This document shows positions 9,521 through 16,696 of a stretch of DNA of 64,000 nt, piece by piece. The position numbers and the translations under genes are program-made. This DNA comes from DASQFQ01 sp963802905 (GTDB lineage Bacteria; Actinomycetota; Thermoleophilia; Solirubrobacterales; Solirubrobacteraceae). Where the stretch lies: assembly GCA_963802905.1 (NCBI GenBank), contig CAWDKH010000023.1:115584-179583 (forward strand), written 5' to 3'. The first letter of the stretch is position 1; every line of letters starts with the position of its first letter. The notes beneath the pieces are model-generated. The model searched no databases and was not told where the DNA came from. It worked only from the letters and a program-made list of their open reading frames with translations.

Positions 9521-10492
9521 ATGACTCGTACACCGTTCGATTCACATAACGCGATCGAGGCCCAAGGCCTCGTCAAGACCTACCCGGGCGACGTTCGTGC
9601 GCTCGACGGCCTCGACCTCGAGGTCGAGGCGGGCACGGTCTTCGGACTGCTCGGCCCCAATGGCGCAGGCAAGTCCACGACCGTCCGCATCCTCACCACC
9701 CTCTCCTCCCCCGACGCCGGGAGCGCCCGCGTCGCCGGCCACGATGTGCTGGCCGAGCCCGTGCGCGTCCGCCACGCGATCGGCGTCGTCGGCCAGAAGC
9801 ACGGCGTCGACATGGACGCGACCGGCCGCGAGAACCTCGTCGTCCAGGGCGAGTTCTACGGGATCACCGGCGCCGCGCTGCGGCAGCGGGCGACCGAGTC
9901 GCTCGAGCGCTTCGGCCTCGCCGACGCGGCCGACCGGCTGGTCAAGACCTACTCCGGCGGCATGCAGCGCCGGCTCGACGTCGCGATGGGCCTGATCCAT
10001 CACCCGCAGGTGCTGTTCCTCGACGAGCCCACGACCGGGCTCGACCCCGAGGCGCGCGCACAGATGTGGGCCGAGATCGAGCGGCTCGCGCGTGAGGAGG
10101 GCATGACGATCCTGCTCACCACGCACTACCTCGAGGAGGCGGACCGGCTGGCCTCGCAGCTGGCGATCGTCGACCGCGGGCGGATCGTCGCGCGCGGCAC
10201 CCCGGATGCGCTCAAGAGCGAGCTGCACGGCGACACGATCCAGGTGGAGCTCGCCAACGGCGACGGGCCTGCGGCCGCCGCGGCGCTCGAGCGCGTCCCG
10301 GAGGCGCGCGAGGTGGCGCTCGACGGCAGCACGCTGCGCGCTCGCGCCAGCAACGGCGGCGCCGCGGTCCCGGCCGTGCTCGCCGCGCTCGAGGCGCACG
10401 GCGTCCGGGCCGCGGCGGTCACGCTCGCGCGGCCGTCGCTCGATGACGTGTACCTGCGCTACGCAGGCCGGACCTGGGAGGAGGCGGCATGA
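9521..10492 (+). CDS. ABC transporter ATPase, DrrA/daunorubicin-resistance type
   Basis: 323 residues. It powers an ABC-2 exporter at the membrane. Motifs: Walker A GPNGAGKST (45-53), Q-loop region GVVGQKHGVDMDATGREN, signature YSGGMQRRL (144-152), Walker B VLFLDEPTTGLDP (164-176), switch His in LLTTHYLEEADRLA. The C-terminal 90 residues form the extra domain typical of DrrA proteins (VTLARPSLDDVYLRYAGRTWEE). Start chosen at ATG 9521, downstream of the operator-like repeats. It overlaps the permease by ATGA. Confidence 0.93.
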   Translation: MTRTPFDSHNAIEAQGLVKTYPGDVRALDGLDLEVEAGTVFGLLGPNGAGKSTTVRILTTLSSPDAGSARVAGHDVLAEPVRVRHAIGVVGQKHGVDMDATGRENLVVQGEFYGITGAALRQRATESLERFGLADAADRLVKTYSGGMQRRLDVAMGLIHHPQVLFLDEPTTGLDPEARAQMWAEIERLAREEGMTILLTTHYLEEADRLASQLAIVDRGRIVARGTPDALKSELHGDTIQVELANGDGPAAAAALERVPEAREVALDGSTLRARASNGGAAVPAVLAALEAHGVRAAAVTLARPSLDDVYLRYAGRTWEEAA

Positions 10493-11262
10493 CCCCGCTA
10501 CGACAGACCTGGCAGGTCGCGCTGCGCTACCTGCGCGTGATCGCGCGGCAGCCGGCGTTCCTCTTCATCGCGCTCGTGCAGCCGATCATCTGGCTGCTGC
10601 TGTTCGGCGCGCTGTTCAAGGCCGTGACGCAGATTCCCGGCTTCAGCGGCGGCTCCTACGTCGACTTCCTCACCCCCGGCGTCGTCGTGATGCTCGCCGT
10701 GTCGAGCGCCGGCTGGACCGGGATGGGCTTCATCGAGGACATCAACAGCGGCGTCATGGACCGCATGCTCGCGTCGCCGGTGTGGCGCGGCGCGCTGAAC
10801 CTCGGCAGCGTCGTGCAGGCCGTGATCCAGATCCTCCTCCAGACACTGCTGATCGTGGTGCTCGCGTTGGCGCTCGGCGCCCACTACACCAACGGCGTCG
10901 GTGGAGTGCTGATCCTGATGCTCGTGGCTGCGCTGCTGGGCGCGGCGTTCGCGTCGTTCTCGAATGGGCTCGGGGTGCTCACGCGCCAGCGCGAGTCGCT
11001 GATCGGTGCGGTCACGCTCGTGCTGCTGCCGCTGACGTTCCTGTCGTCGGCGCTGATGCAGCAGGACCTGGCGCCGGGCTGGATCGGCACGGTCGCGACG
11101 TTCAACCCGGTCAACTGGGCGGTCGAAGCGGGCCGCTCGGCAGCGATGGAGCAGATCGACTGGGGCCTCGTGGCCGGTCGCGTCGGGCTCCTGGCGGCGC
11201 TGGTCGTGCTCGCCTCGGTGTTCGCGACGCGCGCGTTCGGGACCTACCAGCGGTCGCTCTAG
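10489..11262 (+). CDS. ABC-2 type permease, DrrB-like
   Basis: 257 residues with about six membrane helices: LFIALVQPIIWLLLFGALF near the N-terminus, then VVVMLAVSSAG, VIQILLQTLLIVVLALALGA, VLILMLVAALLGAAFASF, VTLVLLPLTFLSSAL and LLAALVVLASVFATRAF. The block FNPVNWAVEAGRSAAM is the conserved C-terminal loop of ABC-2 (DrrB) permeases. It forms the channel of the exporter powered by the upstream ATPase. The last two codons share CTAG with the convergent response-regulator gene. Confidence 0.9.
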   Translation: MTPLRQTWQVALRYLRVIARQPAFLFIALVQPIIWLLLFGALFKAVTQIPGFSGGSYVDFLTPGVVVMLAVSSAGWTGMGFIEDINSGVMDRMLASPVWRGALNLGSVVQAVIQILLQTLLIVVLALALGAHYTNGVGGVLILMLVAALLGAAFASFSNGLGVLTRQRESLIGAVTLVLLPLTFLSSALMQQDLAPGWIGTVATFNPVNWAVEAGRSAAMEQIDWGLVAGRVGLLAALVVLASVFATRAFGTYQRSL

Positions 11263-11900
11263 ACGAGGCCGTGCTCGTGCGCGAGCACGACGGCCTGGAC
11301 GCGGTCGCGGAGGTTGAGCTTCTGCAGCAGGTGCCGGATGTGCGTCTTGACCGTCGCGAGCGAGATCACGAGCTCCTCGGCGATCTCGCCGTTGGAGAGC
11401 CCGCGCCCGACGAGCCGCAGCACCTCGAGCTCGCGGGCGGAGAGGTCGCTGAGGAAGTCGGGCTGGGTGACACCTGACGGCGGCCGCTCGACGTAGTGCG
11501 TGACGAGGCGCTCGAGGACCGTCGGCGCGACGAGCGATTCGCCGCGCGCGACGGACTCGACCGCCTCGACCAGCCGCGCGCGGTCGACGTCCTTGAGCAG
11601 GAAGCCGCTGGCGCCCGCGCGCAGCGCCTCGTAGACGTGCTCGTCGAGGTCGAAGGTGGTGAGGACCAGGACCTTCGTCCTGATGCCCGCGAGCCCGATC
11701 CGGCGGGTCGCCTCGATCCCGTCCATGTTCGGCATGCGGACGTCCATCAAGACGACGTCGGGCTCGTGGCGGCGGGCGAGCTCGAGCGCCTGCGCGCCGT
11801 CGGCGGCCTCGCCGATCACCTCGAGCCCGGCGAGCTCGAGGATCAGCTTGAAGCCCTCGCGGACCAGCGCCTGGTCGTCGGCGATCAGGACGGTGGTCAT
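11259..11900 (-). CDS. NarL/LuxR-type response regulator
   Basis: 213 residues. Receiver domain: acidic pair DD (8-9), phospho-acceptor Asp53 in VLMDVRMPNMDG, switch Thr in VLVLTTFDLDEHVYEAL, Lys in FLLKDVD. C-terminal LuxR HTH: LSARELEVLRLVGRGLSNGEIAEEL and TVKTHIRHLLQKLNLRDRVQAV. It overlaps the upstream histidine kinase by ATGA and is its partner. The pair is convergent with the DrrAB-type exporter, but nothing in the sequence shows it controls it. Confidence 0.93.
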   Translation of the reverse strand: MTTVLIADDQALVREGFKLILELAGLEVIGEAADGAQALELARRHEPDVVLMDVRMPNMDGIEATRRIGLAGIRTKVLVLTTFDLDEHVYEALRAGASGFLLKDVDRARLVEAVESVARGESLVAPTVLERLVTHYVERPPSGVTQPDFLSDLSARELEVLRLVGRGLSNGEIAEELVISLATVKTHIRHLLQKLNLRDRVQAVVLAHEHGLV

Positions 11901-12979
11901 GCCAGCGGAAGGGTCGCGTCGACGACGAAGCCGCCGCCGTTGGCCGTGCCCGTGCGCAGCTCGCCGCCGTGGACCCGCACGCGCTCGCGCATGCCCACGA
12001 GGCCGTGGCCCTCGCCGGGCGCGGTGCCGTTGGCGCCGGGGCCCTCGTCGCGGACGCACAGCTGCAGCCGGTCGGGCGCCCACTCGAGGCTGACGGCGGC
12101 CGGCGCCCCGCGCGCGTGCTTGCGGACGTTGGTCAGCGCCTCCTGGAGGATCCGGTAGGCGGAGAGGTCGAGGCTGGCGGGCAGCGCGCGCGGCTCGCCC
12201 GTCTGAGTGAGGGTGATCTCCACGCCGGCGCTCCTGACGCGCTCGATCAGCGGCTCGAGCTGGGCGAGCCCGGGCTGGGGCGTGAGCTCGTTGCCGTCCT
12301 CCTCCTCGCGCAGCACGCCGAGCAGCCGCCTCATGTCGCCGAGCGCCTCGGCGGCGGACGAGCGGATCGCGCGCAGCGGGGCCTTGGCGAGGTTCGGATC
12401 GCGATCGAGCGCGGCCTCGGCGGCGTCGGCCTGGATGGCGATCACGCTGACGCCGTGGGCGACGACGTCGTGGAGCTCGCGCGCGATCCGCGCCCGCTCC
12501 TCGGCGACGGCGGTCTGGGCGGCCCACTCGTGCATCCGCTCGGCCTGCTCGCGCTCACGGCGGACAAGCCGCCCGAGGAACGTCGGCCCGAGGACGATCG
12601 CGAACGACCCGACGTACTCGTAGACGAGCGGGTCCGAGCGCGTGACGCCGATCGCGCCGGTGACCAGGGCGAAGGCGCACGCCGCGATCACCTTGCGGCG
12701 ATCCGGCTCGTGCGACCCGAGCGCCCAGAACAGCAGGAACGCCGCGAAGTAGCCGAGGATCACGTAGCCGTCGGTCTCGAGCCACCAGGCGCACGTGCCG
12801 GCCAGCGCGGCGGCGAACGGGTGGTAGCGGCGGAACGCGATCGGGACGGTGGTGAGGAGCGCGATCAGCACACCCAGCGGGCGCGACGCGATCGGCGCGA
12901 CGAGCACCTGCACGAGCGACGGGATCGCCAGCGCGGCGGCGATGAGCGTGTCCTGGCGGGTGGCGCGGATGCGGTGCAT
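11897..12979 (-). CDS. Sensor histidine kinase, HisKA_3 (NarL-partner) type
   Basis: 360 residues from ATG 12979; a TTG nine bases further upstream would add three residues. The N-terminal 135 residues hold about four or five membrane helices (for example GVLIALLTTVPIAFRRY, YVILGYFAAFLLFWALG, FALVTGAIGV) with little outside loop, so the stimulus is probably sensed in or near the membrane. The phospho-acceptor His170 is in RIARELHDVVAHGVSVI. ATP-binding motifs are ALTNVRKHARG (N box), DEGPGANG, and GHGLVGMRERV. It is translationally coupled to the response regulator. Confidence 0.92.
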   Translation of the reverse strand: MHRIRATRQDTLIAAALAIPSLVQVLVAPIASRPLGVLIALLTTVPIAFRRYHPFAAALAGTCAWWLETDGYVILGYFAAFLLFWALGSHEPDRRKVIAACAFALVTGAIGVTRSDPLVYEYVGSFAIVLGPTFLGRLVRREREQAERMHEWAAQTAVAEERARIARELHDVVAHGVSVIAIQADAAEAALDRDPNLAKAPLRAIRSSAAEALGDMRRLLGVLREEEDGNELTPQPGLAQLEPLIERVRSAGVEITLTQTGEPRALPASLDLSAYRILQEALTNVRKHARGAPAAVSLEWAPDRLQLCVRDEGPGANGTAPGEGHGLVGMRERVRVHGGELRTGTANGGGFVVDATLPLA

Positions 12980-13086
12980 TGGCAGCAACGTAACTGCTGC
13001 AGCGGGCGGTGAAATCAGCCCCAGGGCTGAGCCGGATCCCCCGGCGGGCCGATGGCGCGCGGCGCCGCACGGGCGATCGTTGCGCC

Positions 13087-13482
13087 ATGACCTCTCCCCG
13101 CCCCCTCATCGTCTGCCTCGCCGCCCTGCTCGCCCTCAACGCGATCGGCTACGCCGTCGCGCTTGCGACCGGGATCGTCGACCCCCTCCCCGGCTTCCTC
13201 AACGGCTCCAAGACCAACGCCCCGCTCGTGATCTGGGGCGTCCAGGCCCTCGGCATCGCGCTCCTGCTCCGCGGCCGCCGCGCCGGCGGAACGCTCGCGC
13301 TGCTCGCCTGCACGGTCTCGCTCGCCGCCGCCGCGTTCGACGGCGACCTCGCCGCCGACGGTCTCGGCACGGGCCACATCGCGCTCCAGCTCGCCATCGC
13401 CGCCACCACCGCGGTCCTCTGGACGCTGCTCGCCGCCCGCCTCGCGCCTCGCGATATGGTCGAGAGGTGGCGCGCCGCCTGA
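13087..13482 (+). CDS. Small four-helix membrane protein
   Basis: 131 residues with four predicted helices: LIVCLAALLALNAIGYAVALA, LVIWGVQALGIALLL, GTLALLACTVSLAAAAF and HIALQLAIAATTAVLWTLLAA. Short loops carry a GRRAGG turn between helices 2 and 3. No family name is assigned. It is divergent from the histidine kinase, with a 107-bp gap, and its end overlaps the start of the next gene by 16 bp. Confidence 0.65.
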   Translation: MTSPRPLIVCLAALLALNAIGYAVALATGIVDPLPGFLNGSKTNAPLVIWGVQALGIALLLRGRRAGGTLALLACTVSLAAAAFDGDLAADGLGTGHIALQLAIAATTAVLWTLLAARLAPRDMVERWRAA

Positions 13483-13868
13483 CTGTCCTCATCACCGTGC
13501 TCGCCGCGCTGACCGGCGCGGCGAGCGCCGAGGCCAAGCAGCTCACCAAGTACCAGGTGGGCGGCGGCCTGGCGGGCCTCTACTCCGAGCTGACGATCCA
13601 GACCGACGGCAAGGCCAACCAGACCGGCGACAGCGGCGACCACCGCTTCACGGTCAGCTCCAAGCGGCTGCGCGCCCTCAAGCGCGCACTCAAGGCCGCG
13701 CGCTTCAAGACGCTGAAGAGCAGCTACAAGCCGAAGGCGCAGGTCTTCGACGGCACGACGACGGTCATCCGCTACCGCGGCCGATCGGTCTCCGTCTACT
13801 CGGGAGCGGACGTCCCGAAGCGCCTCGCGACGGCGATCAGCCGCGTCGCGCGACTCATGCGCTCCTAG
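13467..13868 (+). CDS. Small secreted alpha/beta protein
   Basis: 133 residues from GTG 13467, nested in the end of the preceding gene. A signal peptide covers about residues 1-23 (ends SAEA). The mature domain has a GGGLAGLYSELTIQTDG strand, a helix LRALKRALKAARF, and strands TTVIRYRGRSVSVYSG before a last helix LATAISRVARLM. The order resembles small protease-inhibitor-like domains (emfourin-type), but this is a weak impression, not a family match. It abuts the next convergent gene exactly (TAG followed by CTA). Confidence 0.6.
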   Translation: MARRLTVLITVLAALTGAASAEAKQLTKYQVGGGLAGLYSELTIQTDGKANQTGDSGDHRFTVSSKRLRALKRALKAARFKTLKSSYKPKAQVFDGTTTVIRYRGRSVSVYSGADVPKRLATAISRVARLMRS

Positions 13869-14117
13869 CTAGCGCTGACTGGCGAAGCGAGGAATACCGA
13901 CCAGCCCGACGTGCTTGAACAGCGTCGAGGGGTCGTGCTCCTCAGCCTTGCCCCAGCCGGACATCGCCGGGACTCCCGTGTCAACCGCCACCTTGCGGTT
14001 GTGCGCCTCGCGCAGCAACTGGTCGCGGGCGGGCGAACGCGGCAACTGCTCCAGCTTGGCGGCCAGCGCCCGAAGTTGGTCGACTCTCTTGCGGTCGTGC
14101 TCGCGCTCGTGAGGCAT
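13869..14117 (-). CDS. Small charged hypothetical protein (82 aa)
   Basis: Start at ATG 14117, preceded by a run GGGGGGATGAAG on the minus strand that can serve as ribosome site; a longer version starting further upstream is possible but less likely. The first half is a charged helix (MPHEREHDRKRVDQLRALA, then KLEQLPRSPARDQLLREAHN), followed by a polar part KVAVDTGVPAMSGWGKAEE. No cysteine, membrane span or known family is seen. A 25-residue single-span peptide is encoded just upstream on the same strand. Confidence 0.5.
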   Translation of the reverse strand: MPHEREHDRKRVDQLRALAAKLEQLPRSPARDQLLREAHNRKVAVDTGVPAMSGWGKAEEHDPSTLFKHVGLVGIPRFASQR

Positions 14118-14171
14118 TGTCACTTCATCCCCCCGACCGGGATCCGCAAACGTGACGATTGCCACGACCGG

Positions 14172-14249
14172 TCAGCGTCGCCGAACGCGCATCCACGCCA
14201 AGACGAGCAATGGCAACACGACGAGCACGGTGATGATGACTGGCCACAT
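14172..14249 (-). CDS. Single-span micropeptide (25 aa)
   Basis: The ORF reads MWPVIITVLVVLPLLVLAWM followed by RVRRR and a TGA. That is one hydrophobic helix with a cytoplasmic positive cap, a typical bacterial micropeptide layout. The ribosome site is weak (AGG about 9 nt upstream). It precedes the 82-residue charged protein gene by 54 bp and could be coupled to it. Support is composition only, with no known homolog. Confidence 0.35.
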   Translation of the reverse strand: MWPVIITVLVVLPLLVLAWMRVRRR

Positions 14250-14396
14250 GGGCGCGAGCCTAGCGGCCCGCGCCGCCCCTAGATGTAGGCGATAGGGGCG
14301 CGACACGGAACGAGCGACGGAAGATCGTGGCGCGCGGGCCGGGGCTGGTCCCCTTTGCTAGCCCGGCCGCGCGTGCGGTCGCCTGAGCGAGTTCGG

Positions 14397-14722
14397 TCAG
14401 TCCGCGTGGTGCCAGCCGACGAGGTAGCGCCAGCGGCGGAAGCCGAAGTCGTCGATGTAGGTGCCGCCACGAACGCAACGATGCCGTCGCGCGCTGCAGT
14501 TCCACCCCGGCGTGCCTCGGCCGTGGAGTTTGCGTTTCGCGATCCGCCGCGCCTTGGCGCAGGGGATTTCACGGCGCTCCCGCGCTGAGTCGCCCGTGTA
14601 GACGATCCACTGCACGCCCTCAACGATCACCGGGACGCGATCGAGCACGGCCTGGCCGACGCTGACGGCGCTAGCAGGAAGAGCAGGTCGCTGGTGGCCA
14701 CGACGAGCAGGAGCGGGCGCAC
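14397..14722 (-). pseudogene. Remnant of a small secreted protein
   Basis: A GTG at 14722 opens a signal-peptide-like stretch (about 23 residues ending PSASA). The frame then breaks near 14655. The next frame carries VLDRVPVIVEGVQWIVYTGD, a Cys-rich basic middle (WNCSARRHRCVRGGTYID) and ends DFGFRRWRYLVGWHHAD at 14397. One shift separates the export signal from the mature domain, so either the gene is broken or one base was lost in sequencing. No family is recognised. Confidence 0.4.
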
Positions 14723-14755
14723 AGTCGGGTCAACGTTCTGCTGCCCCGGGGGCCG

Positions 14756-15438
14756 ATGTCAAGCGGGGAGCAGACGAGAAGCAACCTTATCAACGGCGCC
14801 AAGATCAAGCCGCGCACGATCACCCAGAAGCAGATCAAACCGGGCTCGCTGACGCGAAGTCGTTCAAGAAGGGGACGCTTCCCAGTGGCGCACGTGGCAG
14901 GGATGGCCGCGATGGCGCACCGGGTGCCGCCGGTGCTGCTGGCCCCGCCGGTCCTCCGGTGCCGACGGGTCCGGCCCCGGCCGGAGCGCCGACCGTGAAG
15001 AGCCTGCCGTCGACGACGATGTCGATCGGTGACAGCGCCGAAGGTGATCGGAACCGCCGGACCTTTCACGCTCAAGATGTCCTGCGAACGCCTCGCCGCC
15101 ACTGCCGACATCGACTACTACTCGGTCGATGTGCAGGCGGTCGCGCGTCGTCGGCGACTCATTACTCATATCCCGGCAACGTCCAGGACGTCGAGGGGTT
15201 CTGGCTGGTGAGCACCGCCACCTATCCGCCAGGACGGCTCGACGCCTAAGGCCGAGGCCTCTGGACCCGGCGGCGAGGCCTGGGCACCGCGGGCGCCTGG
15301 GGCATGACCCACGCTCAGGTGAGCGAGTTCGCCCACAGCGTCGTGCCCGCCTCCCGCGGCGGCCGAGTCACCAAGCTGTCCGTCCGCGGCAACTGGAAGC
15401 AGCAGGCCGACGTCATCGCGCTGGGCGCGCCGTCCTGA
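14756..15438 (+). pseudogene. Collagen-like secreted protein remnant, frameshifted
   Basis: The ATG at 14756 gives LINGAKIKPRTITQKQIKPG, the short repeat that precedes the collagen-like stalk in many Solirubrobacterales exported proteins. The frame then breaks; the next frame reads GARGRDGRDGAPGAAGAAGP, a collagen-like Gly-X-Y run. Further pieces lie in different frames: PKVIGTAGPFTLKMSC, ATHYSYPGNVQDVEGFWLVS and, from 15304, MTHAQVSEFAHSVVPASRGG to ADVIALGAPS with the TGA at 15438. No export signal is found upstream of the ATG, so the 5' end is also missing. At least three shifts in under 700 bp argue for a decayed gene. Confidence 0.55.
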
Positions 15439-15502
15439 CGCAGCAGCGGCCGGTCGGCCGCCTGTGGCGTGGCGAAGAGCGCGATCAGGGCGTTGCCCGC
15501 GG

Positions 15503-15537
15503 ACGGGCGGGCAAAGGTCGCGCCCTTGCCCGCCCGT
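15503..15537. terminator. Strong hairpin between convergent genes
   Basis: ACGGGCGGGCAA (15503-15514) pairs perfectly with TTGCCCGCCCGT (15526-15537) across an 11-nt loop, a 12-bp stem. It lies between the collagen-like remnant (+) and the next minus-strand gene, so it could stop transcription from both sides. There is no T-tract, as is common for GC-rich actinobacterial terminators. Confidence 0.6.
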
Positions 15538-15587
15538 GTTGCGGCTAGCAGGCGAGGCTAGCTCGCGGTCCGCGCCAGCACGACCGC

Positions 15588-16154
15588 TTACTTGAGCAGC
15601 GGCGTCACGAACGCGCAGAACTCCTCCTCCGACATGAAAAAGCGCGGGTGCGGTCCGGACACCCGCTGCTCGATCAGGTCGAGGAAGATGCCGCCCGGCG
15701 TGTGGTCGCCCTCGGTGTCGAACAGGTAGGTGTCGCGGATCGAGCCGCGGTCGCGGAGCAGGACGCGCCCGCTCGCGTCAGACAGGTTGTACGTCCTGCC
15801 CGACTCGACGGTCGTGAAGCGGAAGATCGAACGCGAGACGTGGGTCGCGGAGACGTCGCGGATGATCCCGTTGCCCCACTCCGTGAAGAAGCGGCCGTTG
15901 GCGGTGTTCGACACCTTCGCCCTGAACTCGTAGTTGTCGAGCGCGAAGTACGCGGTATCAAGGTCGCCCTTGCCGACCCGAATGCGGGCATTGCCGCTCG
16001 CGACGCCATCCACGTGGATTGAGAACCCGCAAGCCGTGAAGTCGTCGCTAAACGCCTGCGAGTAGTGCACATGGTCCTGGACCGTGGCCTGCGCCGGAAC
16101 CGCCATGGCGACCAGCGCGACGACCGTGGCGAGCACAAGGAAACCCTTCCTCAT
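15588..16154 (-). CDS. Secreted protein of unknown function (188 aa)
   Basis: A strong ribosome site AAAGGAG lies 7 nt before the ATG. The signal peptide covers residues 1-23 (ends PAQA). The mature part starts TVQDHVHYSQAFSDDF and continues as a beta-rich domain (ARIRVGKGDLDTAYFALDNYEFRA in two strands, GRFFTEWGNGIIRDVSATHV, FRFTTVESGRTYNL), with two Cys, C42 and one near the end (EEFCAFV), that could pair. It resembles small exported actinobacterial lipocalin-like proteins only in general layout. It stands alone, with the hairpin on its downstream side. Confidence 0.65.
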   Translation of the reverse strand: MRKGFLVLATVVALVAMAVPAQATVQDHVHYSQAFSDDFTACGFSIHVDGVASGNARIRVGKGDLDTAYFALDNYEFRAKVSNTANGRFFTEWGNGIIRDVSATHVSRSIFRFTTVESGRTYNLSDASGRVLLRDRGSIRDTYLFDTEGDHTPGGIFLDLIEQRVSGPHPRFFMSEEEFCAFVTPLLK

Positions 16155-16281
16155 GGCACTTCTCCTTTGTCCCGCCTCTTGGTTTAGGGCGACCTATGCG
16201 GCGCGCGGCCCCTAGATCTATGGCCGACCGGACCACGTCGACTCGCCGGCGGGACGATCAGGCCAGCGCGCGAACGGAAGG

Positions 16282-16665
16282 CTACATCGTGGCGCCGGCG
16301 TCGCGGTTCTCCCGCTCGACGACGTCAGCGATGGTGGAGCCCGCCAGCACGGCTCGCGCCGCCTCGGCGGCCTCGCCGAAGATCGACTCCGCGCCCGCGC
16401 CGAGCTTGCCGTCGAGCAGCTCGACGATCTCCAGCACGGTGATGTCGGATGGCTCGCGGGCGAACGAGTAGCCGCCCTTCACGCCGCGCTGGGAGCGCAG
16501 AACGCCCGCGCGGCGCATCACGGCGAAGAGCTGCTCGAGGAACTGGACCGGGATGTCGCGGCGGCGGGCGAGCTCGCCGATCGGGACCGGGCCGTCACCG
16601 CCCGAGCGCGCCAGCTCGGCGAGCGCGCGGAGCGCGTACGGCGACTTGCTCGTAATCGACAGCAT
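16282..16665 (-). CDS. Rrf2-family transcriptional regulator without cysteines
   Basis: 127 residues. The winged helix is clear: SITSKSPYALRALAELA, IGELARRRDIPVQFLEQLFAVMRRAGVLRSQRG and VKGGYSFAREPSDITVLEIVELLDG. Rrf2 proteins include IscR and NsrR, which hold an Fe-S cluster on three cysteines after this region; here there is no cysteine anywhere in the protein. It must therefore sense something else, as CymR does through CysK. A cysteine-synthesis locus lies 8 kb away, but a link is only a guess. Confidence 0.88.
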   Translation of the reverse strand: MLSITSKSPYALRALAELARSGGDGPVPIGELARRRDIPVQFLEQLFAVMRRAGVLRSQRGVKGGYSFAREPSDITVLEIVELLDGKLGAGAESIFGEAAEAARAVLAGSTIADVVERENRDAGATM

Positions 16666-16696
16666 GCGTGACCGATCGTAGGGCAGCCGGCGGAAG

